This document shows positions 33,395 through 44,126 of a stretch of 64,000 bases of DNA, piece after piece. The notes beneath the pieces are model-generated. The model saw nothing but the letters and a program-made list of their open reading frames with translations. It was not told where the DNA came from and ran no database searches. Origin of the DNA: Corynebacterium minutissimum (GTDB lineage Bacteria; Actinomycetota; Actinomycetes; Mycobacteriales; Mycobacteriaceae). The DNA is taken from contig NZ_JSEF01000012.1 of assembly GCF_000805675.1 (NCBI RefSeq), positions 1 through 64,000 of the forward strand, in the 5' to 3' direction. Each line of letters opens with the position of its first letter. The first letter of the stretch is position 1. A program made the position numbers and the translations under genes.

Positions 33395-33800
33395 GTTCCG
33401 GATAGCGTTGCAGCTGTGTGCGTTGCTCAAGAGGCAGTGGAAGTAGCAGAGATGGCAGAGATTCCGGCAAAGTTGCGAAAGCAGCGTCGCCAGCTCGAGA
33501 TTTAAGTTGCGCACTTGCCTGGCGTAGTTCGCGAGATCGGTTTTCAGGCCCGACGCAATGACCCGAACGGGACAAAACTCGATGACCTCATCATCTTGAA
33601 CTGGGAAGGCTCGAACAAACTTATCTACCTCATCCGCAGCCTTGACTCGATTCCCGTTTGCAGCGGGGACACCTCGGGGTTTGACGACGGTTCGCGCCGC
33701 CAGCGCGCTTCTGAAGGGTGGCAGTTACGGTGGGGGCGATGTTATAGATGTGAACCGTGCGGTGAGAGGGAGCAGTCATAACGTCAGTTTGCGGGAGGAA
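33395..33800. other. Non-coding stretch upstream of cmtR
   Basis: About 400 bases hold no convincing gene. Short frames on both strands lack ribosome-binding sites and recognisable motifs. It probably marks the seam between the cadmium module and the duplicated segment at 33.8 kb. Confidence 0.5.
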
Positions 33801-34064
33801 TTAGATTGTGTTTGCGGGCTTCGAGTCCATAGCCCGCCAAGCCACCGCGCCGGCGTACAGAGCGCATGCGGCGACGAGGCCGTACCACCAGAAGAAGTGG
33901 AGGCCGTCATACCAGGGCATGGCATTTCCGATCAAGACTATGACGAGGGCAGTTATCGCTACAGAAATAGCGCGGTAGACCGTCTTCCCTGGGGTGGTAA
34001 ATGCCTTCCATGCGGACCACAGGAGGGAGGCGATGATAATGATCATGCTGATGGTGAGGAACAC
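33801..34064 (-). CDS. Small membrane protein, copy B
   Basis: This 87-residue protein starts at GTG 9 bases after the hydrolase stop, with AAGGAG overlapping that stop. It has three hydrophobic segments (FLTISMIIIIASLLWSAW; ISVAITALVIVLIGNAMPW; FFWWYGLVAACALYAGAVAW). It is the intact-operon counterpart of the gene at 31704-31955. Coupling to a serine hydrolase suggests that it serves the same envelope-related task, but the function is unknown. Confidence 0.75.
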   Translation of the reverse strand: MFLTISMIIIIASLLWSAWKAFTTPGKTVYRAISVAITALVIVLIGNAMPWYDGLHFFWWYGLVAACALYAGAVAWRAMDSKPANTI

Positions 34065-34073
34065 GGTTTCTCC

Positions 34074-35084
34074 TTAGGATGCGAGCTCGTCGAATAGTGA
34101 TTGGGCTAGGTCTTCGGTGCCGGTGAAGGAATCGTTGTTAGCGAAGGCGGCGCCTTTGGTCTCGGGGTCGATGATGAGCATCGTGGAATAGCCATAAGTG
34201 CCGCCGTTGTGCCAGAAACCTGGGCCGTCTTCGTTAGGAACCCAGCCGTACTCTGTATCGCCGTTATCCATAAACCACTCGGCGAACTTGGCCATGTCAC
34301 TTGCCGTGGAGCGGATAGCGCCTGCGGGTGCGGAGCCGTCCATCTCCCAAGGCTCCGCGTGGCGGCCGGTGGGGGTGAGGCCCCGTGGAGCGTCGCCAGG
34401 CACTGAGCCCGGCGTCATGAGGTAGGTTTCGGTCATTTCTGCAGGCTCGAAGATGCGTTCTTTGAGCATCTGCTCATAAGGTTGCCCGGCGGCGGTCTCC
34501 AGCATGTGGCCCAGGAGCCCATAGCCAAGATTGGAATAGGATTTTTCGCCGCGGTTCTTCAGCTCGGCCTTCGTGGCGGCAGCCAGGATGTCCTCTACAG
34601 TCTCGCCTTCATAGGGGTTCGAACCGGTGACACCCGAGGCGAGACTGCTGAGGAGGTTCGTGCTTGCCAGCCGGGGTAGTCCAGAGGTGTGGTCGAGAAG
34701 TTCCCTCACGGTGACGTCAGCGACGGGCGCATCGCCGACATCGAGGACCTCGCCCACAGTGGTATCAGGCTTCAACTTTCCTTCTTCGGCGAGCTGGTGG
34801 GCCAGCTCGCCGGTGAACATTTTGGTCACGGAGCCGATTTCAACCTCTGTGTGCTCATCGCTTCCTAGTCCCGCGAAGGTGGCTTTGCCGTCGTGAAGCG
34901 TGAAGGCGGTCAGGTTGTGGAAACCGGATTCGGAGTGCTCTTCCAGCTGGGTTGCTAGGGCTTCGTCGCCGGTCTTGTCTTGTGTCAGAGCAATTCTTTG
35001 TGGCCCTACAACGAGGAGGACGGCGGCAACAGCAATGAAGGTGATGATGGCTAGGGCAATCTTGGATACGGCACGGTTGTTCAT
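34074..35084 (-). CDS. Serine hydrolase of the class C beta-lactamase / penicillin-binding fold
   Basis: This 336-residue protein has an N-terminal membrane anchor or signal (ISKIAL-type, about residues 8-28) and the three catalytic motifs of the family: SxxK in IGSVTKMF, YxN in YSNLGYGLLG and HxG in WHNGGTYG. Such proteins act outside the membrane as D-amino peptidases, esterases or beta-lactamases, and the substrate cannot be told here. It overlaps the regulator before it by one base (TAATG) and is followed by the small membrane gene, so the three form one operon. Confidence 0.88.
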   Translation of the reverse strand: MNNRAVSKIALAIITFIAVAAVLLVVGPQRIALTQDKTGDEALATQLEEHSESGFHNLTAFTLHDGKATFAGLGSDEHTEVEIGSVTKMFTGELAHQLAEEGKLKPDTTVGEVLDVGDAPVADVTVRELLDHTSGLPRLASTNLLSSLASGVTGSNPYEGETVEDILAAATKAELKNRGEKSYSNLGYGLLGHMLETAAGQPYEQMLKERIFEPAEMTETYLMTPGSVPGDAPRGLTPTGRHAEPWEMDGSAPAGAIRSTASDMAKFAEWFMDNGDTEYGWVPNEDGPGFWHNGGTYGYSTMLIIDPETKGAAFANNDSFTGTEDLAQSLFDELAS

Positions 35085-35599
35085 TAGTGGTCCTCACTTG
35101 CAGTGATGATGGTGAGAAGGGGGATAACTCGGGCGGGGCGGATGGCATATTCGCCGCCGGACTTGGTGGTCCAACCGGCGTGGGTGAGTGCGCTTAAGTG
35201 GTGATAGGCGGTGCCGGTGGAGGAGACGATGTTTTCGTCGACAAGCTCGGCGGCCGTTGCAGGTGCGGCGATAAGGCGGCGCAGGATTTCGCCGCGAACC
35301 GGATGGGCGAGTGCGGAGAGGCGCTCGAGATTTTCTGACCAGCTTTCGTCGGTGACGAACGTGGTGGGGCGTTGCCATTGATAGGCATAGGAGCGTTTAC
35401 CCAAGGCAATGTTGCCGCCGAACATGACGGAGCCGTCGGGGAGTTGCTGGTTGGGAGCGAGGGCCTCGACCAGCCAGTAGGTCGATTCTTTCTCTGGGGG
35501 CGGTGATGTGGAAGTGGCGTCGGTGGTGCTGGTGCGGCTTTCGAGGGCGGCCACGCGTGCTTCGAGTTCGGCGAGGCGTGCTTCGACTGTCGTTTCCAT
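35084..35599 (-). CDS. ArsR-like winged-helix regulator of the serine hydrolase operon
   Basis: This 171-residue protein has a short coiled coil at the start (VEARLAELEARVAALESR), a low-complexity linker, a beta-rich middle part (SVMFGGNIALGKRSYAYQWQ), and a C-terminal winged helix (LERLSALAHPVRGEILRRLI…TGTAYHHLSALTHAGW). It is probably an autorepressor: a 30-base palindrome begins at the base after its start codon on the promoter side. The ligand might be sensed by the middle part. No cysteine-type metal site is visible. Confidence 0.82.
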   Translation of the reverse strand: METTVEARLAELEARVAALESRTSTTDATSTSPPPEKESTYWLVEALAPNQQLPDGSVMFGGNIALGKRSYAYQWQRPTTFVTDESWSENLERLSALAHPVRGEILRRLIAAPATAAELVDENIVSSTGTAYHHLSALTHAGWTTKSGGEYAIRPARVIPLLTIITASEDH

Positions 35600-35629
35600 G
35601 GTTTCTAGAATTCCAGAATTCTAGAAACC
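35600..35629. promoter_or_regulatory. Operator: 14-bp dyad built from three tandem TTCYAGAA octamers
   Basis: The arms GGTTTCTAGAATTC and GAATTCTAGAAACC are exact complements with CA between them. Inside are three contiguous octamers: TTCTAGAA (35603-35610), TTCCAGAA (35611-35618) and TTCTAGAA (35619-35626). The site abuts the ATG of the winged-helix regulator, so bound protein would block the promoter or the start of a leaderless mRNA. Confidence 0.85.
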
Positions 35630-35663
35630 TGGCAAGGGGCAACCGGAAAATAGGGCGTTGACG

Positions 35664-36335
35664 CTAAGAGATCATCGGCCACGCGGTGGAGACATCCGAG
35701 GCATCGCGCCCGCGGCCCTCCAGGTACTTCTTGAAGGATTCGCGGTCCTTGTACCACTCCACGGCCTGATACTCCATGAGCTCGTTGGTATCCATCTGGG
35801 CTAGCTCGGGGAAGTGCTGACGCACCTGCTTCCATGCCACGCGGGCGGCCGCGAGGGCGTCGGCAGTCGCCTCATGTGCGTTGCTCAACTCCACGCCGTA
35901 GTGTGCGGAAACCTCTCCCAAGGTGCGCTTGCCTTTGCGCCACTTGTCTTTGACGCGGTCGATGACGAAAGGATCGAAGACCGGACCGTTCACTGTGAAG
36001 TCCCCGGTCAACGCGCGCAGGACTGATAAGTCATAGGCGGCGTTGTAGACAATGAGGGTCAGACCATCGTCCCAGGCCTGATAGATGGCGTCGACCGTCT
36101 CCTTGAGCACGTCCTCATGCGGTCGGCCCTCGGCACGAGCCTTCTCCGTGGTGATGCCGTGAACCTTAGCGGCTTCCTCCGGGATCTCCACGCCTGGGTC
36201 AGCGAGCATCTCCTGACTATTGACGTCGCGCCCATCGATGCGCACCAGGGCAGAGGTGACAATGCGGGCTTCTTTAGGGTTCACGGAGGTGGTCTCGAGG
36301 TCGAAGGAGAGCATGCGGGTGGCGTCGAAGTTCAT
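35664..36335 (-). CDS. DnaQ-like 3'-5' exonuclease (DEDDh)
   Basis: The ATG at 36335 gives 223 residues. The motifs are ExoI in MLSFDLETTSVNP (DxE), ExoII in VYNAAYDLSVLRAL (Asp) and ExoIII in AHEATADALAA (His and Asp). This is the fold of the polymerase III epsilon subunit and of several repair exonucleases. It has no polymerase-binding tail that I recognise. It probably trims single-stranded DNA or small RNA. It is divergent from ligA; the upstream extension of the frame runs through the 22-bp repeats and is not coding. Confidence 0.88.
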   Translation of the reverse strand: MNFDATRMLSFDLETTSVNPKEARIVTSALVRIDGRDVNSQEMLADPGVEIPEEAAKVHGITTEKARAEGRPHEDVLKETVDAIYQAWDDGLTLIVYNAAYDLSVLRALTGDFTVNGPVFDPFVIDRVKDKWRKGKRTLGEVSAHYGVELSNAHEATADALAAARVAWKQVRQHFPELAQMDTNELMEYQAVEWYKDRESFKKYLEGRGRDASDVSTAWPMIS

Positions 36336-36380
36336 GGACAACACTCTAGCGCCCGGCTCGGACATGCACTGTGGAAGTGT

Positions 36381-39272
<2,892 letters not shown>

Positions 39273-39276
<4 letters not shown>

Positions 39277-40034
39277 AGATCGCGGCTCTGGATATGGATG
39301 GCACTGTCTACGTTGATGAGAACATCACGGAGGCGGTCAAGGAAGCGATTGCCGCGTGGCGCTCGGCCGGAAATCTTGCTGTTTCCGCCACAGGTAAGTC
39401 CATTGCTAATGCCCGCGGTACGCTCGAGCCCTTTGGTGTGGAGCTGGACTACCACGTGCTGTACAACGGCACGGTTCTCACTGAGGGGGATTATACGGTC
39501 CTTCAGGAAGAGCACTTGGATGCCGATACTGTCACGGCTATCGCTGAACGCTTCACTGGCAAGGCCCTCAATATCTATACCACCGGCTTGACTGGGGCTG
39601 ACCAGATTGTGTGGGAGGGTCTCTCCGGCCAGGAGTCATCGATGGTGGCAGGTGCGCAGGTGGGGGATTTGGGGGACGTCGCCAAGCGTGACACCGTGCT
39701 CATGTCCCTGTGGATTCCCGGCGATGCCGCGCTGCGCCAAGAGGTGGACGAGTGGGTTCGTGCGAATTTTGACGTCGAGTCATCTTTCAACTGCGATTTC
39801 TACGACATCATGCCGCCAGGTCACAACAAGGGAGAAGGCTTGACGCGGCTTCTGAGCTGTCTCGGCCATGAGGAGGCCCAGCTCTATACCTTCGGCGATA
39901 GCTTCAACGACCTCTCCATGCATGCCATAGCCACGGAGTCCTTTAGCTTCCCGCACGGAGAAATTAGCGGCCACGTCGACCACATTGTGCCGGACGTCGC
40001 CGCGGGGCTCAAAAGCCTACTGGCGCGAGCCTAG
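39273..40034 (+). CDS. HAD-superfamily (Cof-like) hydrolase 2
   Basis: This 253-residue paralogue of the previous gene has AALDMDGTVYVDE, VSATGKSIANARG, NCDFYDIMPPGHNKGEGLTRLL and FGDSFNDLSMHAIATES. The two copies are colinear throughout, so they arose by tandem duplication. The differing cap residues suggest different substrates. It is convergent with and overlaps the ACT-domain gene by 4 bases. Confidence 0.88.
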
Positions 40035-40690
40035 CTTAGGAATGCGCCCAAAATAGCGCCCAAGTCACCCAGGTGCTCAACCTCTGAGGCGAGGTAATCC
40101 GGGCCGCCCACGCGGCCCATCACCACAACGTATTTGGTTCCGACGAGGGGAGCGGCAGCCAGCGCGGAATCGAGCAGCGCCCACGACTCAGGAATCCACG
40201 TGTCCTTCTCCGGATGGAGGATGCGGGCGGAGTCGATGCTGAGATCGGTTGGGATCGTGCCATCGTCGGCAGGCGCGGCGTCGGAGGACGCAATCCGCTT
40301 GATGGGGTCTTCATTAGTGATTACGACGGCCCACGTTGATGTCAGCGCCTTGGGGATTGCCGCGCAGACTTCCTCCATAGCGGCTGTCACATTGCGGCGC
40401 GAGGCCACGGTGGCGAGCAAACGGATCTGGCCTCGGCGATCGACGCGCCCGCTAAATGGGCGGATAGAATCAATCTCCACGCCGTCTACTGTCTGCGCAG
40501 CAGTAATAATCTCATCAGCCATGGTGGTCTTCGGCAGATCTAGGACAATGTCATCCATAACGGTGCCGTCGGGGAAGTTCTCCACGATGTCCACAGAGCG
40601 AATATCGGCCTCAATCTCTCCGAGGGCATTGGCTAAAAGGCCTAGGCTGCCAGGGGTATCGGGGAGAAGGACACGGACGAGGTACGACAT
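40031..40690 (-). CDS. ACT-domain protein
   Basis: This 219-residue protein begins with an ACT domain (SYLVRVLLPDTPGSLGLLANALGEIEADIRSVDIVENFPDGTVMDDIVL), the ligand-binding fold of amino-acid sensors. The rest is a conserved region (LLATVASRRNVTAAMEEVC… YVVVMGRVGGPDYLASEVEHL) found in the same place in other corynebacteria, next to gatC. It has no catalytic motif. A regulatory, amino-acid-binding role is inferred. Confidence 0.82.
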   Translation of the reverse strand: MSYLVRVLLPDTPGSLGLLANALGEIEADIRSVDIVENFPDGTVMDDIVLDLPKTTMADEIITAAQTVDGVEIDSIRPFSGRVDRRGQIRLLATVASRRNVTAAMEEVCAAIPKALTSTWAVVITNEDPIKRIASSDAAPADDGTIPTDLSIDSARILHPEKDTWIPESWALLDSALAAAPLVGTKYVVVMGRVGGPDYLASEVEHLGDLGAILGAFLS

Positions 40691-40891
40691 ATGTTTCTTT
40701 CTCTGGGCAGGTTTGTGAAGGAGAATTAATAGGTTAACCTAACGTGATCTATGGTACACAAGCGTCCGAATAGTATTCAATAACCTCGGTGGTGTACATG
40801 CGCCCGGAGTGGTGGTGGCGACGGCGAACGCGTGCAGTACCATGGGTGCTTAGCTATTAACCGTCTCGATGAATAAAAGGATGGAGTTCGC

Positions 40892-41194
40892 GTGTCTGAT
40901 ATTTCGCGTGACGAGGTCGCGCACCTGGCAAAGCTGTCGCGACTGGCCCTGAGCGAGGAAGAACTGAAGCAGTTCGCTGCACAGATCGACGAAATCGTGG
41001 ACTCGGTGTCCGCGGTTGGCAAGGTCAAGGCTGAAGGTGTGGAGCCATTGTCGCACCCGCACTCCGTGGTTGCCCCAATGCGTGAGGACGTTATCGTGCG
41101 CACCCTCACCGCCGAGCAAGCACTGGACCAGGCGCCGGCATCTGAAGATGACCGCTTCATGGTTCCGCAGATTCTGGGTGGAGGAGACGAATAA
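40892..41194 (+). CDS. gatC: Asp/Glu-tRNA amidotransferase subunit C
   Basis: This 100-residue protein starts at GTG behind AAAGGATGGAG. Its helical pattern [35 protein letters not shown] and the conserved [15 protein letters not shown] loop are those of GatC, the strap that holds GatA and GatB together. It stands 2 bases before gatA. The third subunit gene, gatB, lies about 7 kb downstream. Confidence 0.95.
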   Translation: MSDISRDEVAHLAKLSRLALSEEELKQFAAQIDEIVDSVSAVGKVKAEGVEPLSHPHSVVAPMREDVIVRTLTAEQALDQAPASEDDRFMVPQILGGGDE

Positions 41195-41196
41195 GA

Positions 41197-42681
41197 ATGG
41201 CACAATTCATTGCGCCCACCGAGGGTATTACCGCACTGACCGCTGCTGAGCTGGCGCAGAAGATCCACTCTCGCGAGCTGACCTCCCGTGAGGTTACCCA
41301 GGCTTTCCTCGATCGCATTGCAGAAACCAACGATGAGCTCAACGCGTTCCTGCACGTAGGTGCTGAGGAAGCACTGGCGGCTGCCGACGCCGTCGATAAG
41401 TCCCTCGACGCCGGCGAGGAGCCCGCTTCCGCCTTGGCAGGCGTGCCGCTGGCACTTAAGGACCTTCTCGTCACGACGGACGCTCCGACGACCGCTGCCT
41501 CCAAGATGCTGGAAGGCTGGGTCTCGCCTTACGACGCCACCCTGGTGACCAAGCTGCGTGAGGCCGGCATCCCTATCTTGGGTAAGACGAACCTCGACGA
41601 GTTCGCTATGGGCTCCTCGAATGAGAACTCCGCTTACGGCCCCGCCCACAACCCCTACGACACTGAGCGCACCCCGGGCGGCTCCGGTGGTGGTACTGCC
41701 GCAGCCCTTGCTTCCGGCCAGGCTCCCTTGGGCATCGGTACCGACACGGGCGGCTCCATTCGTCAGCCTGCTGCGCTGACCAACACTGTCGGCGTGAAGC
41801 CGACCTACGGCACCGTGTCCCGCTACGGCCTTATCGCCGCCGCGAGCTCCCTAGATCAGGCAGGCCCGACCGCCCGCACCGTACTGGATACCGCGCTATT
41901 GCACGAGATTATTGCCGGCCACGACTCCTTTGACGCCACGTCAGTGGACAAGCCGGTTGCTCCGGTTGTTGCGGCGGCGAAGGAGGGCGCTAATGGCGAC
42001 CTGTCTGGGGTCAAGGTTGGCTTGATTAAGCAATTTGAACGTGACGGTTGGCAGCCGGGTGTGATGGAGTCTTACCACGCTGCCGTTGAGCAGCTGAAGT
42101 CCCAGGGCGCCGAAATCGTTGAGGTTGACTGCCCGCACTTCGATGACGCTTTGGCCGCGTACTACCTCATCATGCCGTGTGAAGTCTCTTCCAACCTGGC
42201 TCGTTTCGACGGCATGCGTTATGGACTCCGCGTGGGCGATGATGGCACGCACTCGGCTGAGGAGGTCATGTCGTTGTCTCGCGCTGAAGGCTTTGGACCT
42301 GAGGTTAAGCGCCGCATCATGCTGGGTACGTATGCGCTGTCTGTTGGCTACTATGACGCCTACTACTTGCAGGCTCAGCGCGTGCGTACGCTCATCGCCC
42401 AAGACTTCGCTCGTGCCTTCGAGCAAGCAGACGTCCTTGTATCCCCAACGACGCCGACCACCGCCTTCAAGCTGGGCGAGAAGGTGGAGGATCCTATGGA
42501 GATGTACAACTTCGACCTCTGCACCTTGCCTCTGAACCTCGCGGGTGTTTGTGGCATGTCTGTGCCTTCTGGTTTGGCGTCCGATACCAACCTGCCAACG
42601 GGCCTGCAGATCATGGCTCCGGCGTTCAAGGATGACCGCCTGTACAAGGTAGGCGCTGCCTACGAAGCTGGCCGCGAGTAA
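41197..42681 (+). CDS. gatA: Asp/Glu-tRNA amidotransferase subunit A
   Basis: This 494-residue amidase-signature enzyme releases ammonia from glutamine for transfer to misacylated tRNA. The catalytic Lys is in [11 protein letters not shown]. The signature [20 protein letters not shown] is followed by [10 protein letters not shown], with the cis-Ser and nucleophile Ser. Substrate-side features [22 protein letters not shown] and [16 protein letters not shown] are present. The length is normal. A very long perfect hairpin follows 40 bases after the stop. Confidence 0.96.
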   Translation: MAQFIAPTEGITALTAAELAQKIHSRELTSREVTQAFLDRIAETNDELNAFLHVGAEEALAAADAVDKSLDAGEEPASALAGVPLALKDLLVTTDAPTTAASKMLEGWVSPYDATLVTKLREAGIPILGKTNLDEFAMGSSNENSAYGPAHNPYDTERTPGGSGGGTAAALASGQAPLGIGTDTGGSIRQPAALTNTVGVKPTYGTVSRYGLIAAASSLDQAGPTARTVLDTALLHEIIAGHDSFDATSVDKPVAPVVAAAKEGANGDLSGVKVGLIKQFERDGWQPGVMESYHAAVEQLKSQGAEIVEVDCPHFDDALAAYYLIMPCEVSSNLARFDGMRYGLRVGDDGTHSAEEVMSLSRAEGFGPEVKRRIMLGTYALSVGYYDAYYLQAQRVRTLIAQDFARAFEQADVLVSPTTPTTAFKLGEKVEDPMEMYNFDLCTLPLNLAGVCGMSVPSGLASDTNLPTGLQIMAPAFKDDRLYKVGAAYEAGRE

Positions 42682-42721
42682 TACTCTTCGGGTTACTTGT
42701 GGCTGGCCTATAGCAGTAACG

Positions 42722-42771
42722 CGTAGAAGCCAGTGACCTCCCACAATCGTGGGAGGTCACTGGCTTCTACG
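42722..42771. terminator. 23-bp perfect hairpin after gatCA
   Basis: CGTAGAAGCCAGTGACCTCC plus CAC pairs exactly with its complement around an AATC loop. No U-run follows (TGCTAGGTC), so it may work by Rho-dependent or processing-based 3' end formation, and it is symmetric for the convergent secreted-protein gene. Confidence 0.75.
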
Positions 42772-42798
42772 TGCTAGGTCATAGTGTTAGTGTTTCAG

Positions 42799-43089
42799 CT
42801 ATTTTGCCCCGAAGAATCCTTGGCGTCGCTTCAGATCCCATGCTCCGGACGGTTGCTTCTCACAGTAGTACCAAAGGTCATCGTCCCAATAGTTCTTCTT
42901 TTCAGCCTCGAATAGGCACTCTTGCTCGGAATTGAATACTCGGACCGTTCCGCCCCAAACAATTCCTTGGGGTTATACTTCGGTCGCTGGATTGGGGACT
43001 GCAAGGGCGTGTTCTGCTGCGGCGGCAGCAGGGGCAGATGCGGACAAAACTAGTGTGGTGACAACGGTGGCAAAGAAAAACTTCTTCAT
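42799..43089 (-). pseudogene. Small secreted protein gene with in-frame TAA
   Basis: From ATG 43089 the frame encodes KKFFFATVVTTLVLSASAPA-AAAAEHALAVPNPATEV, a clear Sec signal peptide. It then meets TAA at 42973-42975 and continues in the same frame as PQGIVWGGTVRVFNSEQECL…WYYCEKQPSGAWDLKRRQG to TAG. The second part has two Cys that could form a disulfide in an exported protein of about 70 residues. As read, only the signal peptide plus about 12 residues is made. I do not recognise the family. Confidence 0.7.
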
Positions 43090-43146
43090 GTTGGGTATTC
43101 TCTTTATTGAGAGTTATACCACATTGTAGAGAGGCGTGTATCACAC

Positions 43147-43341
43147 ATGGATGACAAGACCCTACTGTCTGTTCTGTCGAAATCTCGTGAATTTGTTTCC
43201 CCTGAAACTTCCCCATGTACTGCTCAGCTAATAGGAGTTATCGAAGCGGATATTGATGCTGGAAATGAGTTAGACTCGAAAAGGCTCCTTATGCATTTGG
43301 TAGTTGCGTTAGCAAAAATCGAAAAAGCCGCTCGTACCTAG
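43147..43341 (+). CDS. Small hypothetical protein
   Basis: This 64-residue, mostly helical, slightly acidic protein has no motif I recognise (DDKTLLSVLSKSREFVSPET… VVALAKIEKAART). An AGAGAGG about 11 bases before the ATG could serve as ribosome-binding site. The base composition is more AT-rich than in the flanking core genes. It is divergent from the broken secreted-protein gene. It could be a real small gene or a chance frame. Confidence 0.4.
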   Translation: MDDKTLLSVLSKSREFVSPETSPCTAQLIGVIEADIDAGNELDSKRLLMHLVVALAKIEKAART

Positions 43342-43612
43342 GGTAAATCGATTTAGTCGTGTAGAGGCCAGTTATGCGGCCGTTACTTGCGCTGGGGGTA
43401 AGTGCGGCACTGCTGTCAGTTTACAGCGGGTGCCGTAGCCCAACCCGGGCGTGAACATATTGCACAGATGGATCAAGATTTTCGCCTCTGGGAAGGTGGG
43501 GAAGCGATGTGTCTTTAAGGTCTGACGGTCTGGGGCTTATATTTTCTCAGGAAGTGAATATACGTCACGAGCAGGGAAAACGTGGTCGTTAGAAAATAAA
43601 ATTGCTTAAGAC

Positions 43613-43641
43613 TTTACATTTGCATAGTCATGGGTTAGAGT
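43613..43641 (+). promoter_or_regulatory. Strong promoter of the small transcript at 43.65 kb
   Basis: TTTACA (43613-43618) and TAGAGT (43636-43641) are separated by exactly 17 bases. Transcription should begin near 43648-43649, at or next to a GTG codon. Confidence 0.65.
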
Positions 43642-43648
43642 GATCTTA

Positions 43649-43747
43649 GTGATTGCATCTGCTGGGTGCGGATCACACTGTGAGAGAGGCAAATAAAACG
43701 CCCGCGAGCGCCATTCCCTAATTGGGCGCACGCTGGGCGTTTTATTG
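43649..43747 (+). ncRNA. Candidate ~100-nt small transcript with Cys-containing mini-ORF and terminator
   Basis: A leaderless GTG frame (43649-43696) would encode VIASAGCGSHCERGK. It runs into a terminator whose arms AATAAAACGCCC (43692-43703) and GGGCGTTTTATT (43735-43746) pair perfectly and are lengthened by inner GCGC pairs. No + strand gene follows within 350 bases, and the next gene is on the other strand. It may be a small RNA or a peptide-encoding transcript. The hairpin also serves as terminator for the membrane gene that ends at 43755. The 270 bases before the promoter hold no recognisable gene. Confidence 0.55.
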
Positions 43748-43754
43748 TGGGGGC

Positions 43755-44078
43755 TTAGTGGGCGTCGGAAAGCGCGTAGGCGGCGCCGGCACTCGCGGCA
43801 GTGACAGTGAGGACAGACGGCCAAGCACCAATCTTCTTAGCTAGCGGGTGAGAAAGGCCGAACGCGCCTGCGTACAGTGCGGTCAATCCCGCCGTAGTTG
43901 CTGGGTTCGTCTTCGTCCACCAGCTGCGGCCAGCCCATGCGCCCGCGGCGGCGAGGACAACGCCACCGAGTGGACGAATTCCAGTCTCCCTGGCCGTGAG
44001 CCATCCGCCGATGAGACCAAGAGCCACGGTAGTGGCAGTTGAAACGTCCTGTGGTTTCTTAATATCAATCATTCCCAT
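43755..44078 (-). CDS. Small Ala/Gly-rich membrane protein
   Basis: The ATG at 44078 (GMIDIKKPQ) gives 107 residues; ATG 44072 is a close alternative. Three or four hydrophobic segments are visible (TATTVALGLIGGWLTA, GGVVLAAAGAWAGRSWW, TTAGLTALYAGAFGLS, SVLTVTAASAGAAYAL). The pattern resembles small conserved corynebacterial membrane proteins of unknown function found before pfkA. It is divergent from the exporter gene, sharing a short promoter region. Confidence 0.7.
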   Translation of the reverse strand: MGMIDIKKPQDVSTATTVALGLIGGWLTARETGIRPLGGVVLAAAGAWAGRSWWTKTNPATTAGLTALYAGAFGLSHPLAKKIGAWPSVLTVTAASAGAAYALSDAH

Positions 44079-44126
44079 GACGCCCAGTGTAGGCCGGTGT
44101 CCGAGGCGACGGCTAGACTTCGCTCC

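Noticed and set aside
40730..40741. TAGGTTAACCTA palindrome before the ACT-domain gene, reminiscent of a DtxR iron box
   Set aside because: Only one half fits the 19-base DtxR consensus; the other half matches at about three of nine positions, so I do not call an iron box.
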